Positions 27,201 to 35,587 of a stretch of 36,549 nt of DNA are shown here, in pieces (the first letter of the stretch is position 1; each line of letters opens with the position of its first letter). This stretch comes from Ramlibacter sp. (GTDB lineage Bacteria > Pseudomonadota > Gammaproteobacteria > Burkholderiales > Burkholderiaceae_C): the NCBI RefSeq assembly GCF_028292805.1, contig NZ_JAQGLS010000138.1:1-36549 (forward strand), in the 5' to 3' direction. The notes beneath the pieces were generated by a model. It searched no databases and was not told the DNA's origin. It saw only the letters and a program-made list of their open reading frames with translations. A program made the translations under genes and the position numbers.

Positions 27201-28655
27201 ATGCAAAGCAATCCGGCAGCGTCCTATCGCGCGCCGCGTCTCTACATCGGGGGCGAATGGCGCACCGGGTCGGCTCAGACGAGCAACCCGATCATCAACC
27301 CCGCCACCGAGGAGGTGATGGCCGAACTGCGGCATGCATCCGCGCAGGACCTCGAGGCGGCACTCGTTGCCGTCGAACAAGGGTTCGCGGTCTGGCGCAA
27401 GACGCCCGCAGCCGAACGGCAGCGAATCCTGTTGCGCGGAATGGAGATCCTGCGGTCGCGCCGCGAGGAAGTCGCGTACTGCCTCACGCTGGAGCAGGGC
27501 AAGCCGCTCGCGCAGGCCCGCTCGGAAGTGGACGTCGCGGCCGGCATGGTGCAGTGGTACGCGGAGCAGGCTCGCCGCGCCTATGGGCGGATCCTGCCTG
27601 GACCGGCTGAGGACACCGACTACGAGGTGCGCAAGGAGCCGGTCGGGCCCTGCCTGCTGCTGTCCCCCTGGAACGTTCCTCTGATCCTGGCGGCACGCAA
27701 GATCGGCGGGGCGCTGGCCGCCGGCTGCTCCTGCATCATCAAGCCGCCCGAAGAAACCCCGGCTGCCGTGGCCAAGATGGTCGAGTGCTTCATCGAGGCC
27801 GGCGTGCCCCCGGGTGTCATCAACCTGGTGTTCGGAATTCCGCAGGCGATCTCCGAGCAGCTGATCGCATCGGACATCATCCGCAAGGTTTCGTTCACCG
27901 GCTCGGTCGGTGTCGGCCAGCAGCTTGCGCGGCTTGCCGCCGGCGGGCTGAAACGTATGACGCTGGAGCTCGGCGGCCATTCGCCCGTGATCGTTTTCGA
28001 CGACGTGGACGTCGATGCGTGCGTGCGGCAGCTCGTCGCTGCGAAGTTCCGCAATGCGGGCCAGCTTTGTCATGCGCCGACCCGGTTCTTCGTGCAGAAA
28101 GCAGTCTATGGCCGCTTCGTTGATCGATTCGCCCAAGCCGCGGCGAAGCTGCAGGTGGGCGACGGACTGGACGAGCGCACCGAGATGGGCCCGCTGGCCA
28201 ACGCGCGCCGTGTCAGTGCCATCAGTGAACTCGTCGAGGCGACTAAAGCCAAGGCGACCTTGGTCGCGGGAGGTTCCCGTGTCCTGGAGCGTGGCTATTT
28301 CTTCTCGCCCACGGTTTTTGCCGATGTGGAGCTCGATGCGCGCGCGATGCGCGACGAGCCGTTCGGCCCGATCGCCTTGATTCGCTCCTTCGACATGCCG
28401 GCCGAAGCTTTGCAGATGGCGAACGCCACGCGCTTCGGACTGGGCTCCTACGTGTTCACGGACTCGGCTCGCCTGCAGCGCCAGATGGTCGACGGACTGC
28501 GCGTGGGTAGCGTAGCGATCAACAGCACCATCGCCACCGTGGCCGAGGCGCCGTTCGGTGGCGTCGGGGACAGTGGCTACGGCTACGAAAGCGGTGAAGA
28601 AGGGCTGGAAGGTTACCTGCACACAAAGTTCGTCCACCGTACCCAAGCCGTATGA
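27201..28655 (+). CDS. Aldehyde dehydrogenase family protein (benzaldehyde dehydrogenase candidate from context)
   Basis: LYIGGEWRTGSAQTSNPIINPATEEVMAEL, MTLELGGHSPVIVF, NAGQLCHAPTRFFV; overlaps the next gene by ATGA. Confidence 0.92.
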   Translation: MQSNPAASYRAPRLYIGGEWRTGSAQTSNPIINPATEEVMAELRHASAQDLEAALVAVEQGFAVWRKTPAAERQRILLRGMEILRSRREEVAYCLTLEQGKPLAQARSEVDVAAGMVQWYAEQARRAYGRILPGPAEDTDYEVRKEPVGPCLLLSPWNVPLILAARKIGGALAAGCSCIIKPPEETPAAVAKMVECFIEAGVPPGVINLVFGIPQAISEQLIASDIIRKVSFTGSVGVGQQLARLAAGGLKRMTLELGGHSPVIVFDDVDVDACVRQLVAAKFRNAGQLCHAPTRFFVQKAVYGRFVDRFAQAAAKLQVGDGLDERTEMGPLANARRVSAISELVEATKAKATLVAGGSRVLERGYFFSPTVFADVELDARAMRDEPFGPIALIRSFDMPAEALQMANATRFGLGSYVFTDSARLQRQMVDGLRVGSVAINSTIATVAEAPFGGVGDSGYGYESGEEGLEGYLHTKFVHRTQAV

Positions 28656-30268
28656 ACCTGTCCGACATTCTGCTGCCGGCCTCCGCCGACGCTGCACGCC
28701 AATCCACCGTCCGCGACGCCGTCTTCGACGTAATGCGTGCGTTCGGGGCCACCACGATCTTCGGCAATCCCGGGTCCACGGAACTGCCGATGTTCCGGGA
28801 TTTCCCTGCGGACTTCCAGTACGTGCTGGGACTGCAGGAAGCCGTCGTTGTCGGCATGGCCGACGGCTACGCGCAGGTGAGCGGCAAGGTCGCCTTCCTC
28901 AACCTGCATTCGGCGGCCGGCGTGGGCAACGCCATGGGAAACCTGCACACCGCATTCAAGAACCGCTCGCCGCTGGTGATCATCGCCGGGCAGCAGGCGC
29001 GGTCCATCCTGCCGTTCGATCCCTACCTCGCATCCGAAGAGGCCACCGAGCTGCCAAAGCCGTACGTCAAGTGGAGCATCGAGCCGGGCCGTGCCGAAGA
29101 CGTGCCGCAGGCTATCGCCACGGCCTGCTACCGGGCGCTGCAGGCGCCTTGCGGGCCGGTGCTGGTGTCGGTCCCCTCGGATGACTGGGATCGCTTTGCA
29201 AGCCGGCCCGCTCAGCGCACGGTCAGCCGCAGCAACAGGCCCGACCCGACCGTGCTGGCCGAAGTGGCCGCCGCACTCGACGCCTGCGAGCGACCGGCAT
29301 TCGTCGTCGGCGCCGAGGTAGACCGCGACGGCGCGTGGGACGACATGGTCGGGCTGGCCGAAGCCCATGGGGCAGCGGTGTTCAACGCGCCGATGTCGGC
29401 GCGCGCGGGTTTTCCGGAGGACCACCCGCAGTTCATGGGTTTCCTGCCGGCGGTCCGTGCGCAGATCGTGCAGAAGCTTGCCGGCTACGACCTCGTGTTC
29501 GTCATCGGGGCCCCGCTCTTCACCTATCACGTGGAAGGCGAAGGCCCGCACGTGCCGCCGCAGGCGTCCGTGTACCACCTGACGGAAGACGCGAACGCCG
29601 CCGCCCGTGCACCATTGGGCGTGGCGGTGGTCGGAGGACTCGGCCTGTCATTGCGCGACCTGCTCGCCACGTCGCAGCCGCCACGAAGGACGCTGCCTGC
29701 CCTGCGCCCCCCTGTGCCGCTGGCCGAAGCGAGCGACCCCATGACCCAGGCTTACGTGCTGCAGACACTGGCCGGACTGCGAGGCCCCGACGACATCGTC
29801 GTCGAGGAAGCGCCGACGGCACGGATCCACATGCAAGCCTACCTGCCGATGGTCCGGCCGAGGTCGTTCTTCACGATGGCCAGTGGCGGGCTCGGGTACG
29901 GCATGCCGGCCGCGGCAGGTATCGCGATGGCGCTGCCTGGTCGCAAGGTCATCGGGCTCATCGGGGACGGATCGAGCATGTACGCGATCCAGACCTTGTG
30001 GACGGCGGTGCAGTTCAACCTGAACGTCACCTACCTGGTGCTGAACAACCGCAAGTACGGGGCGATGAAGCGCTTTGGCGGTGTGCTCGGCTTTCCGGCC
30101 GGTGCGCACCTGCCCGGCACCGACTTGCCCGGATTGGACTTTGTCGCCCTCGCGCAAGGGCATGGCTGTCCCGCCGAGCGGGTCGACCAGCCGGGAGACC
30201 TCGCCGCCGCCCTTGCCGATGCGCTGGGCCATGCGGGCCCGAGGCTGGTGGAGGTGATCGTCGCTTGA
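28652..30268 (+). CDS. mdlC: Benzoylformate decarboxylase-like ThDP enzyme
   Basis: FDVMRAFGATTIFGNPGSTELPMFRDFPADFQYVLGLQEAVVVGMADGYAQVSGKVAFLNLHSAAGVGNAMGNL; GDGSSMYAIQTLWTAVQFNLNVTYLVLNN. Confidence 0.9.
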   Translation: MNLSDILLPASADAARQSTVRDAVFDVMRAFGATTIFGNPGSTELPMFRDFPADFQYVLGLQEAVVVGMADGYAQVSGKVAFLNLHSAAGVGNAMGNLHTAFKNRSPLVIIAGQQARSILPFDPYLASEEATELPKPYVKWSIEPGRAEDVPQAIATACYRALQAPCGPVLVSVPSDDWDRFASRPAQRTVSRSNRPDPTVLAEVAAALDACERPAFVVGAEVDRDGAWDDMVGLAEAHGAAVFNAPMSARAGFPEDHPQFMGFLPAVRAQIVQKLAGYDLVFVIGAPLFTYHVEGEGPHVPPQASVYHLTEDANAAARAPLGVAVVGGLGLSLRDLLATSQPPRRTLPALRPPVPLAEASDPMTQAYVLQTLAGLRGPDDIVVEEAPTARIHMQAYLPMVRPRSFFTMASGGLGYGMPAAAGIAMALPGRKVIGLIGDGSSMYAIQTLWTAVQFNLNVTYLVLNNRKYGAMKRFGGVLGFPAGAHLPGTDLPGLDFVALAQGHGCPAERVDQPGDLAAALADALGHAGPRLVEVIVA

Positions 30269-30277
30269 GGTTGCCCC

Positions 30278-31417
30278 GTGATCTTCGCGCTGGATGATTT
30301 CGAGGCAGTGGCGCGCAAGCGCCTGCCTCGCTGCCTCTACGGGTTCGCCGCGAACGGCTCGGAGCGAGGGGCCTCGGTCCACGCCAATGCGCAGGCGTAC
30401 CAGCGCTGGGGGTTCATGCCACAAACCCTCGTTGACGTTTCGAACATTCGGCAGGACTGTTCGTTGTTCGGCAGGCGCTACGCATCACCCGTCGGCGTCG
30501 CGCCCATGGGTGGCTGCGCGCTGTTTGCCCATCGCGCGGACGAGGCGCTGGCAGCCGCTGCCCACGCACAGCGGGTTCCGTTCGTGCTCAGCGCCGCGTC
30601 GAGTACACCGCTGGAGCGCGTGCTGGAGGTGGCGCCGGCGACCTGGTACCAAGGCTACATGCCAGGCGAAGAAGGACCCATCACCTCACTGCTGGCGCGC
30701 CTGAAGGCCGCGAAGGTGGAAGTCCTGGTGCTGACGGTCGATGTGCCGGTCGCGTCGAACCGCGATCGCGATCGAAGGCTGGGGTTTTCGGTGCCGCTGC
30801 GGCCGACGCTGCGCCTGGCCATTGACGGCCTGATGCATCCGCGCTGGCTGGCGGGCACCTTCGTGCGGACCCTCCTGGCCGACGGCGTGCCGCTGCTGCC
30901 GAACTTTTCGGCAGAAGGTCCGGCGCGCCCGATCATCGCCGCGCCGTCGCCAGTGGCGCGGCAGCACCGCGACCGGTTCACCTGGGATCACGTGCGGCTG
31001 GCCCGCAGGCTCTGGCACGGCAGGCTGGTGCTGAAGGGGGTCCTGTCGCCGGCAGACGTTGGCCGGGCTGCTGAAGCGGGCGCTGACGCCGTCATCCTCT
31101 CCAACCACGGCGGGCGGCAACTCGATGGCGCGGTGGCGCCGCTCGACGTGTTGCCGCAAGCGGTCGAAGCGGCCGGCGCCATGCCGGTCTGCATCGACGG
31201 AGGCGTGCGGCGCGGAACCGACGTGCTCAAGGCGCTGGCGCTGGGCGCGCGGATGGTCTTTGTCGGCCGTCCGATGCTCTATGCGGCTTCGGTGGCTGGC
31301 CAGCGCGGCGTCGAGGCTGCCATCCAGATCCTGCGCGCCGAGATCGCGACGAGCCTGGCACTGCTCGGATGCGTGAGCGCCGACAGGCTCTGCCGCGATC
31401 ACCTGCGGGCGCTTTGA
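30278..31417 (+). CDS. FMN-dependent alpha-hydroxy acid dehydrogenase, (S)-mandelate dehydrogenase candidate
   Basis: GTG start; SPVGVAPMGGCALFAHRADEALAAAAHAQRVPFVLSAASSTPLE, LKGVLSPADVGRAAEAGADAVILSNHGGRQLDGAVAPLDVLP. Confidence 0.9.
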   Translation: MIFALDDFEAVARKRLPRCLYGFAANGSERGASVHANAQAYQRWGFMPQTLVDVSNIRQDCSLFGRRYASPVGVAPMGGCALFAHRADEALAAAAHAQRVPFVLSAASSTPLERVLEVAPATWYQGYMPGEEGPITSLLARLKAAKVEVLVLTVDVPVASNRDRDRRLGFSVPLRPTLRLAIDGLMHPRWLAGTFVRTLLADGVPLLPNFSAEGPARPIIAAPSPVARQHRDRFTWDHVRLARRLWHGRLVLKGVLSPADVGRAAEAGADAVILSNHGGRQLDGAVAPLDVLPQAVEAAGAMPVCIDGGVRRGTDVLKALALGARMVFVGRPMLYAASVAGQRGVEAAIQILRAEIATSLALLGCVSADRLCRDHLRAL

Positions 31418-31493
31418 GCCGTGCGCGGCAGCGATGCAACTCCTTCACGCCCTTGGGCAGCAGAGTGTCATCGGGCGCTTGCAGGCGAATGGT

Positions 31494-31990
31494 TCAAGGG
31501 TTGACGGTGATTCCCGGCTTGGTCGCGTTGACGCTGAAGGCGGGCATCTGGAGCCGGTTGGCCAGCGGGCGGACGGTCTCCCACTGCGTGCCGGTCATCG
31601 GGCTGGCGACGCCCAAGTCGCCTTCACTGGCGAACTTGCGAAACCGCAGCACGGCTTGCCCTGGGTCGGTGGACGAGCCCTGCACGTCGAGTGTGGCGAC
31701 GCCCTCGTTGTTGAACGCAAGGTGAATGTTGCCGAACGTCGCTTGCACGCAGTCGGCGAGCTCATGCACCGACTGCGGGTCGGAGACGTCGCACTGCCGT
31801 CGTGCCACGTGCAGGCCATCCTCAGCAAGCGGGTTGCGAAGGTGTCCAGTCGAGCCTGCGGGATGTCGGCAAGCACCACGTTCACGCCCTTGCGGGAAAA
31901 AAAGTTCGGCGGTGGCGGCGGCAATGGCGGAAGCGGCCCCGGTCACGATGGCTGTCTTGCCAGCCCGGTTGGTGGTTATGGCTTTTAAGC
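31494..31990 (-). pseudogene. Short-chain dehydrogenase pseudogene
   Basis: GKTAIVTGAASAIAAATAELFF, then RKGVNVVLADIPQARLDTFATRL in another frame, then LAEDGLHVARRQCDVSDPQSVHELADCVQATFGNIHLAFNNEGV; no YxxxK region, ends GITVNP. Confidence 0.75.
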
Positions 31991-32031
31991 TCCGGAATGT
32001 TGTTGATGCTGTTGTCGTGGCCGGCATCCTG

Positions 32032-32486
32032 CTAGAGATTGGCCCAGCCGCCCGCCAGCGGTGTCGTGCCCGTTCCGTTTACGCTCAAGGCATCGCCGAG
32101 GCTGCCGTTCGAATCGCCGTCGCCACTGAAGACGAGGCGGCCGTTCCATGCCTGGCCCATGGGCAGGCGGAGATGAAACTTGATCGCGTCGGGGCTGGCC
32201 GTCGGTGCCGGTGCGCTCGTCGATGGCGCCAATCACTTCGCAATGCTCCGGCAGGGCTGGGACTGCGCCGGTCGCCGCCGTCGCCCGCCGGACACCGGCG
32301 CTGACGACTTTGTGGTCGCACTGACGCTCCGAGGGCCTTGCAAGGCTGCGCGGTGCCGAAGGTTCTCGCCGCTGCAGGCGGCGTGGCGCGCCGGCCGACA
32401 TCGCTGCTGGTGGCGAAGCCGGCGAGCGCCACCGCAGCGCCAAGGGCGAGCTGCTGGATTGATGCATGTGAGTCTTGCCCCGGCAC
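32032..32486 (-). pseudogene. Tannase/feruloyl esterase family N-terminal remnant
   Basis: PALPEHCEVIGAIDERTGTDGQP in one frame continuing as DAIKFHLRLPMGQAWNGRLVFSGDGDSNGSLGDALSVNGTGTTPLAGGWANL* in another. Confidence 0.7.
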
Positions 32487-32522
32487 GCCGCGTCGCCGGC
32501 GGAGTGCAGCGTGCTTCGCGCC

Positions 32523-33530
32523 TTACTCGGGCTTGATGTTGGCCGCCTTTGCGACCGCGGTCCAACGCGTGATGTCGCTCGCGATGCGGCGGCCGAGCGC
32601 GGCCGAGTCGGCGTCGCCCGGATCCAGGCCGAAGCCGCGCATCTTTTCGACGGTCTCCTTCTCCTTCAAGATCTCGGCGACGGTCGCGCGCAGCTTGACC
32701 AGCACGGGCTCCGGCGTACCCTTGGGCGCCATCAGCGCGGTCCAGATCGGGATGTCGTAGCCGGCGTAGCCGGACTCGGCGACGGTCGGCACGTCGGGCA
32801 GGGCAGCCGAGCGCTTGCCGGTGGTCACGGCCAGCGCCTTGAGCTTGCCGCCCCTGACCTGGGCCACGACCGCCGGGCTGTCCAGGACGCCCACCTGGAT
32901 CTCGCCACCAAGGAGGCCGGTCACCACCGGGCCCGAGCCCTTATACAAGATGTGGTTGAACTTCACGCCGGCCGCAGCGGCCAGCGTTTCAGCGACCAGC
33001 ACAAACGAGGTGCTCGGGGTGCCGTGGTCCAGCCTGCCGTCCTTCGACGTCTTCGAGAACTGCACCAGTTCGGCCAGGTTCTTCACCGGCAGCGTGGCGT
33101 TCACCGTGACAACTAGGGGAAACGATCCGAGCATCGCGATGGGTTCAAAGTCCTTGACCGGGTCATACGGCAGATTCTTCATCAACACCGGGTTGGTCGT
33201 GAGCCCGCCGCTGGAGGACACAAGCAGGGTGTAGCCGTCGGGGCTGGCCTTGGCGACAGAATCGTTGCCGATCGATGAGTTCGCACCCGGCTTGTTCTCC
33301 ACGATGAAGCTCTGCTTGAGCTTCTCCTGCAGTTTCTGGGCGATCAGGCGCGCCAGGATGTCGTTGGTGCCGCCGGGCGCGAAGCCGACGACGATCTTCA
33401 CCGGCTTGTCAGGGTAGGCCTGCGCGGCTGCCTGCGGGGCGTGCAGCGCGAGGGCCGTGAGCGCTGCGGCGGCTACGACACGGTAGATGGCGCGCAGTCT
33501 GCGGCGGGCGGAAGAAAGGCCATGAAGCAT
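32523..33530 (-). CDS. Tripartite tricarboxylate transporter substrate-binding protein (Bug/TctC)
   Basis: Start at MLHGLSSARRRLRAIYRVVAAAAL; YPDKPVKIVVGFAPGGTNDILARLIAQKLQEKLKQSFIVENKPGANSSIGNDSVAKASPDGYTLLVS. Confidence 0.93.
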   Translation of the reverse strand: MLHGLSSARRRLRAIYRVVAAAALTALALHAPQAAAQAYPDKPVKIVVGFAPGGTNDILARLIAQKLQEKLKQSFIVENKPGANSSIGNDSVAKASPDGYTLLVSSSGGLTTNPVLMKNLPYDPVKDFEPIAMLGSFPLVVTVNATLPVKNLAELVQFSKTSKDGRLDHGTPSTSFVLVAETLAAAAGVKFNHILYKGSGPVVTGLLGGEIQVGVLDSPAVVAQVRGGKLKALAVTTGKRSAALPDVPTVAESGYAGYDIPIWTALMAPKGTPEPVLVKLRATVAEILKEKETVEKMRGFGLDPGDADSAALGRRIASDITRWTAVAKAANIKPE

Positions 33531-33640
33531 GCGGATGTCTCCTGCAAATTTTGACGAAGATCGAGGTCGGTCGTTGTCCATACCGCGGATCGCCTGTCCA
33601 TCTTATGAGCGGAGATTGATCCACGTCAAATTTCGGATGT

Positions 33641-33661
33641 GTAGTCCGTAGTGCGGACTAC
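33641..33661. promoter_or_regulatory. IclR-type operator B, upstream of tctC
   Basis: GTAGTCCG-tagtg-CGGACTAC, perfect 8-bp arms; core GTCC-N7-GGAC at 33644-33658. Confidence 0.75.
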
Positions 33662-33666
33662 GCCGC

Positions 33667-34440
33667 CTATCTCGCTGGTTTTCCTGGCTTGCCGAACCCG
33701 AGGGCCTCCGAAAGCTTGAGCGACTCCTCGAGAATGAGGTTGGCGATGGCCTTCTGGCGCCCGGCGTCGAGCCGGACCTCCGGCCCGAAGACGCCAATGG
33801 AGCCCGCGACACGACCATTGCTGTCGAAGAACGGCGCGGCGACGGCAACCGCGCCGGGGATCAGTTCGCTGCGGCTGGTGGAGTAGCCGCGCTTGCGGGT
33901 GGCGCTCAGTTCCGACTCGAGCTCCTTGAGGTCGAGATCGGTGCCTTGCGCGCAGACGCGGAGTTGCTCGCGGGTGGGCTCCAGGTACGCGAGGATGGCG
34001 CGGCCGGTGGCGCCCCGCACGATGCGTTCCGTGTGCCCGACGCCGCGCTTGAAGTTCAGCGGCTGGGGGCTGGGGAGTTCCGCCACGCAGACGCGCATGT
34101 TGCCCTGCAGGACATGCAGCGCCACGGTTTCGCTGGTTGCCTGCCAGATGCGGCGCAGCACCGGCTCGGCCACCGCGCCCACATCCAAGGTGGATTTCCA
34201 CACATGCGATAGCTTCGCCACGGCCGGCCCGAGGCGGAAGCGCTGCGGCTCGCCCACGGACACCAGGAAGCCGCTCTCCTCCAGCGTGTACAGCAGCCGG
34301 TACAGGGTGGGCCGCGACAGGTCGACCCGCTTGAGCAGCGCGCCGGCGGAGAGCTCGGGATCGTCCTCGGTGAAGGCAAGCAGGATTTCGAGTGCGCGCC
34401 CCACGGCGCGCACGTTCTCGTTCTTTTCGACGGTAGCCAT
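33667..34440 (-). CDS. IclR family transcriptional regulator
   Basis: ALEILLAFTEDDPELSAGALLKRVDLSRPTLYRLLYTLEESGFL...GVGHTERIVRGATGRAILAYLEPTREQL...PGAVAVAAPFFDSNGRVAGSIGVFGPEVRL. Confidence 0.95.
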   Translation of the reverse strand: MATVEKNENVRAVGRALEILLAFTEDDPELSAGALLKRVDLSRPTLYRLLYTLEESGFLVSVGEPQRFRLGPAVAKLSHVWKSTLDVGAVAEPVLRRIWQATSETVALHVLQGNMRVCVAELPSPQPLNFKRGVGHTERIVRGATGRAILAYLEPTREQLRVCAQGTDLDLKELESELSATRKRGYSTSRSELIPGAVAVAAPFFDSNGRVAGSIGVFGPEVRLDAGRQKAIANLILEESLKLSEALGFGKPGKPAR

Positions 34441-34472
34441 TGATCCGGGGATTCAGTTGGGATCGTCATTAT

Positions 34473-34544
34473 GTCCACCATGCGGACAGATTGACCACGC
34501 AGGTTAAAAGTCCGTACAATGGATTTCATGTCCGACAAGCGGAC
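34473..34544. promoter_or_regulatory. Cluster of three GTCC-N7-GGAC-type sites in the iclR/reductase divergent promoter
   Basis: 34473-34487 GTCC-ACCATGC-GGAC; 34510-34524 GTCC-GTACAAT-GGAT; 34530-34544 GTCC-GACAAGC-GGAC. Confidence 0.75.
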
Positions 34545-34561
34545 TAACGCTGAGGATCAAG

Positions 34562-35560
34562 GTGACTCGTCCCGTCATTCCCGTCACGCTCCTGTTCGCC
34601 GATGGCGTGTCCCACCGGCTCGCTGTTCCGCGCGGCGGCAACCTGGTCGAGGCGGCCATCGAAGCGGGGTTGAACCTGCTGACCGACTGCTCCAACGGGC
34701 AATGCGGAACCTGCACCGCGCAGCTGGTGTCGGGGTCGGTGGACCTGGATGACTACGACCCCGCCGTCCTCCCCGACGACGACCGCGCCTCCGGCACCGT
34801 CCTGCCGTGTGTCTGCCGCATCAACTCGGCGTGTGCGATCGAGTTGCCTTACGACTCCACGGAAGCCATGAGCGACGAGCCGGCGCCGGTTTCCGCGCAA
34901 GTGACGGCGGTGGAACAGGTAGCCAGCGAAACCTTTCGCGTCGAGCTGAAGGCTACGGAAGCCGTCGTCTTCGAACCCGGCCAGTACGTTCGCATCACGC
35001 CTGCCGGTGCCGATTTTCACCGCTCGTACTCGATGGCCAATGCCCCCGGATCCGAGCGCCTGGAATTTTTCGTACGCCTGGTGCCGGGTGGAGCGTTCTC
35101 CGAGTGGCTGGGTGGCGCCAAGCCTGGCGACCGGGTGGAGCTGAGCGCGCCACACGGCACGTTCTTCCTGCGCGACGAGGCGCGGCCGCGCCTGTTCGTC
35201 GCCGGCGGCACGGGCGTCGCTCCTTTTCTATCGATGCTGCGCTCCATGGCCGGACATCCGCCACCGCACCGAACGACCCTTCTGATCGGCGCACGCACGC
35301 CGGGCCACCTGTTCGCACTCGATGAGCTGAACAACCTGGGCGAGCAGCTCAACGACGTCCACTTGCAGATCGCCGTGGAGCAGGAGGCGCAACCGGGCTG
35401 CCACGCCGGCTATGCCACGGAGCTGATTGGCCACCTCGGCCTGGACCCGACCACCCGCGTGTACCTGTGCGGCCCGCCGCCGATGGTGGAGGCCGGCCGC
35501 AGGGCGGCCGAGGCCGCCGGGCTCAAGCGTGGCGACGTCCTCTGCGAACGCTTTGCCTGA
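34562..35560 (+). CDS. 2Fe-2S ferredoxin/FAD/NAD(P)H oxidoreductase (oxygenase reductase component)
   Basis: TDCSNGQCGTCTAQLVSG (plant-type 2Fe-2S), FEPGQYVRITPAGADFHRSYSMAN (FAD), LFVAGGTGVAPFLSMLRSM (NAD). Confidence 0.93.
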   Translation: MTRPVIPVTLLFADGVSHRLAVPRGGNLVEAAIEAGLNLLTDCSNGQCGTCTAQLVSGSVDLDDYDPAVLPDDDRASGTVLPCVCRINSACAIELPYDSTEAMSDEPAPVSAQVTAVEQVASETFRVELKATEAVVFEPGQYVRITPAGADFHRSYSMANAPGSERLEFFVRLVPGGAFSEWLGGAKPGDRVELSAPHGTFFLRDEARPRLFVAGGTGVAPFLSMLRSMAGHPPPHRTTLLIGARTPGHLFALDELNNLGEQLNDVHLQIAVEQEAQPGCHAGYATELIGHLGLDPTTRVYLCGPPPMVEAGRRAAEAAGLKRGDVLCERFA

Positions 35561-35587
35561 CCCACATTGATCCGAAGAGAGAAACGC

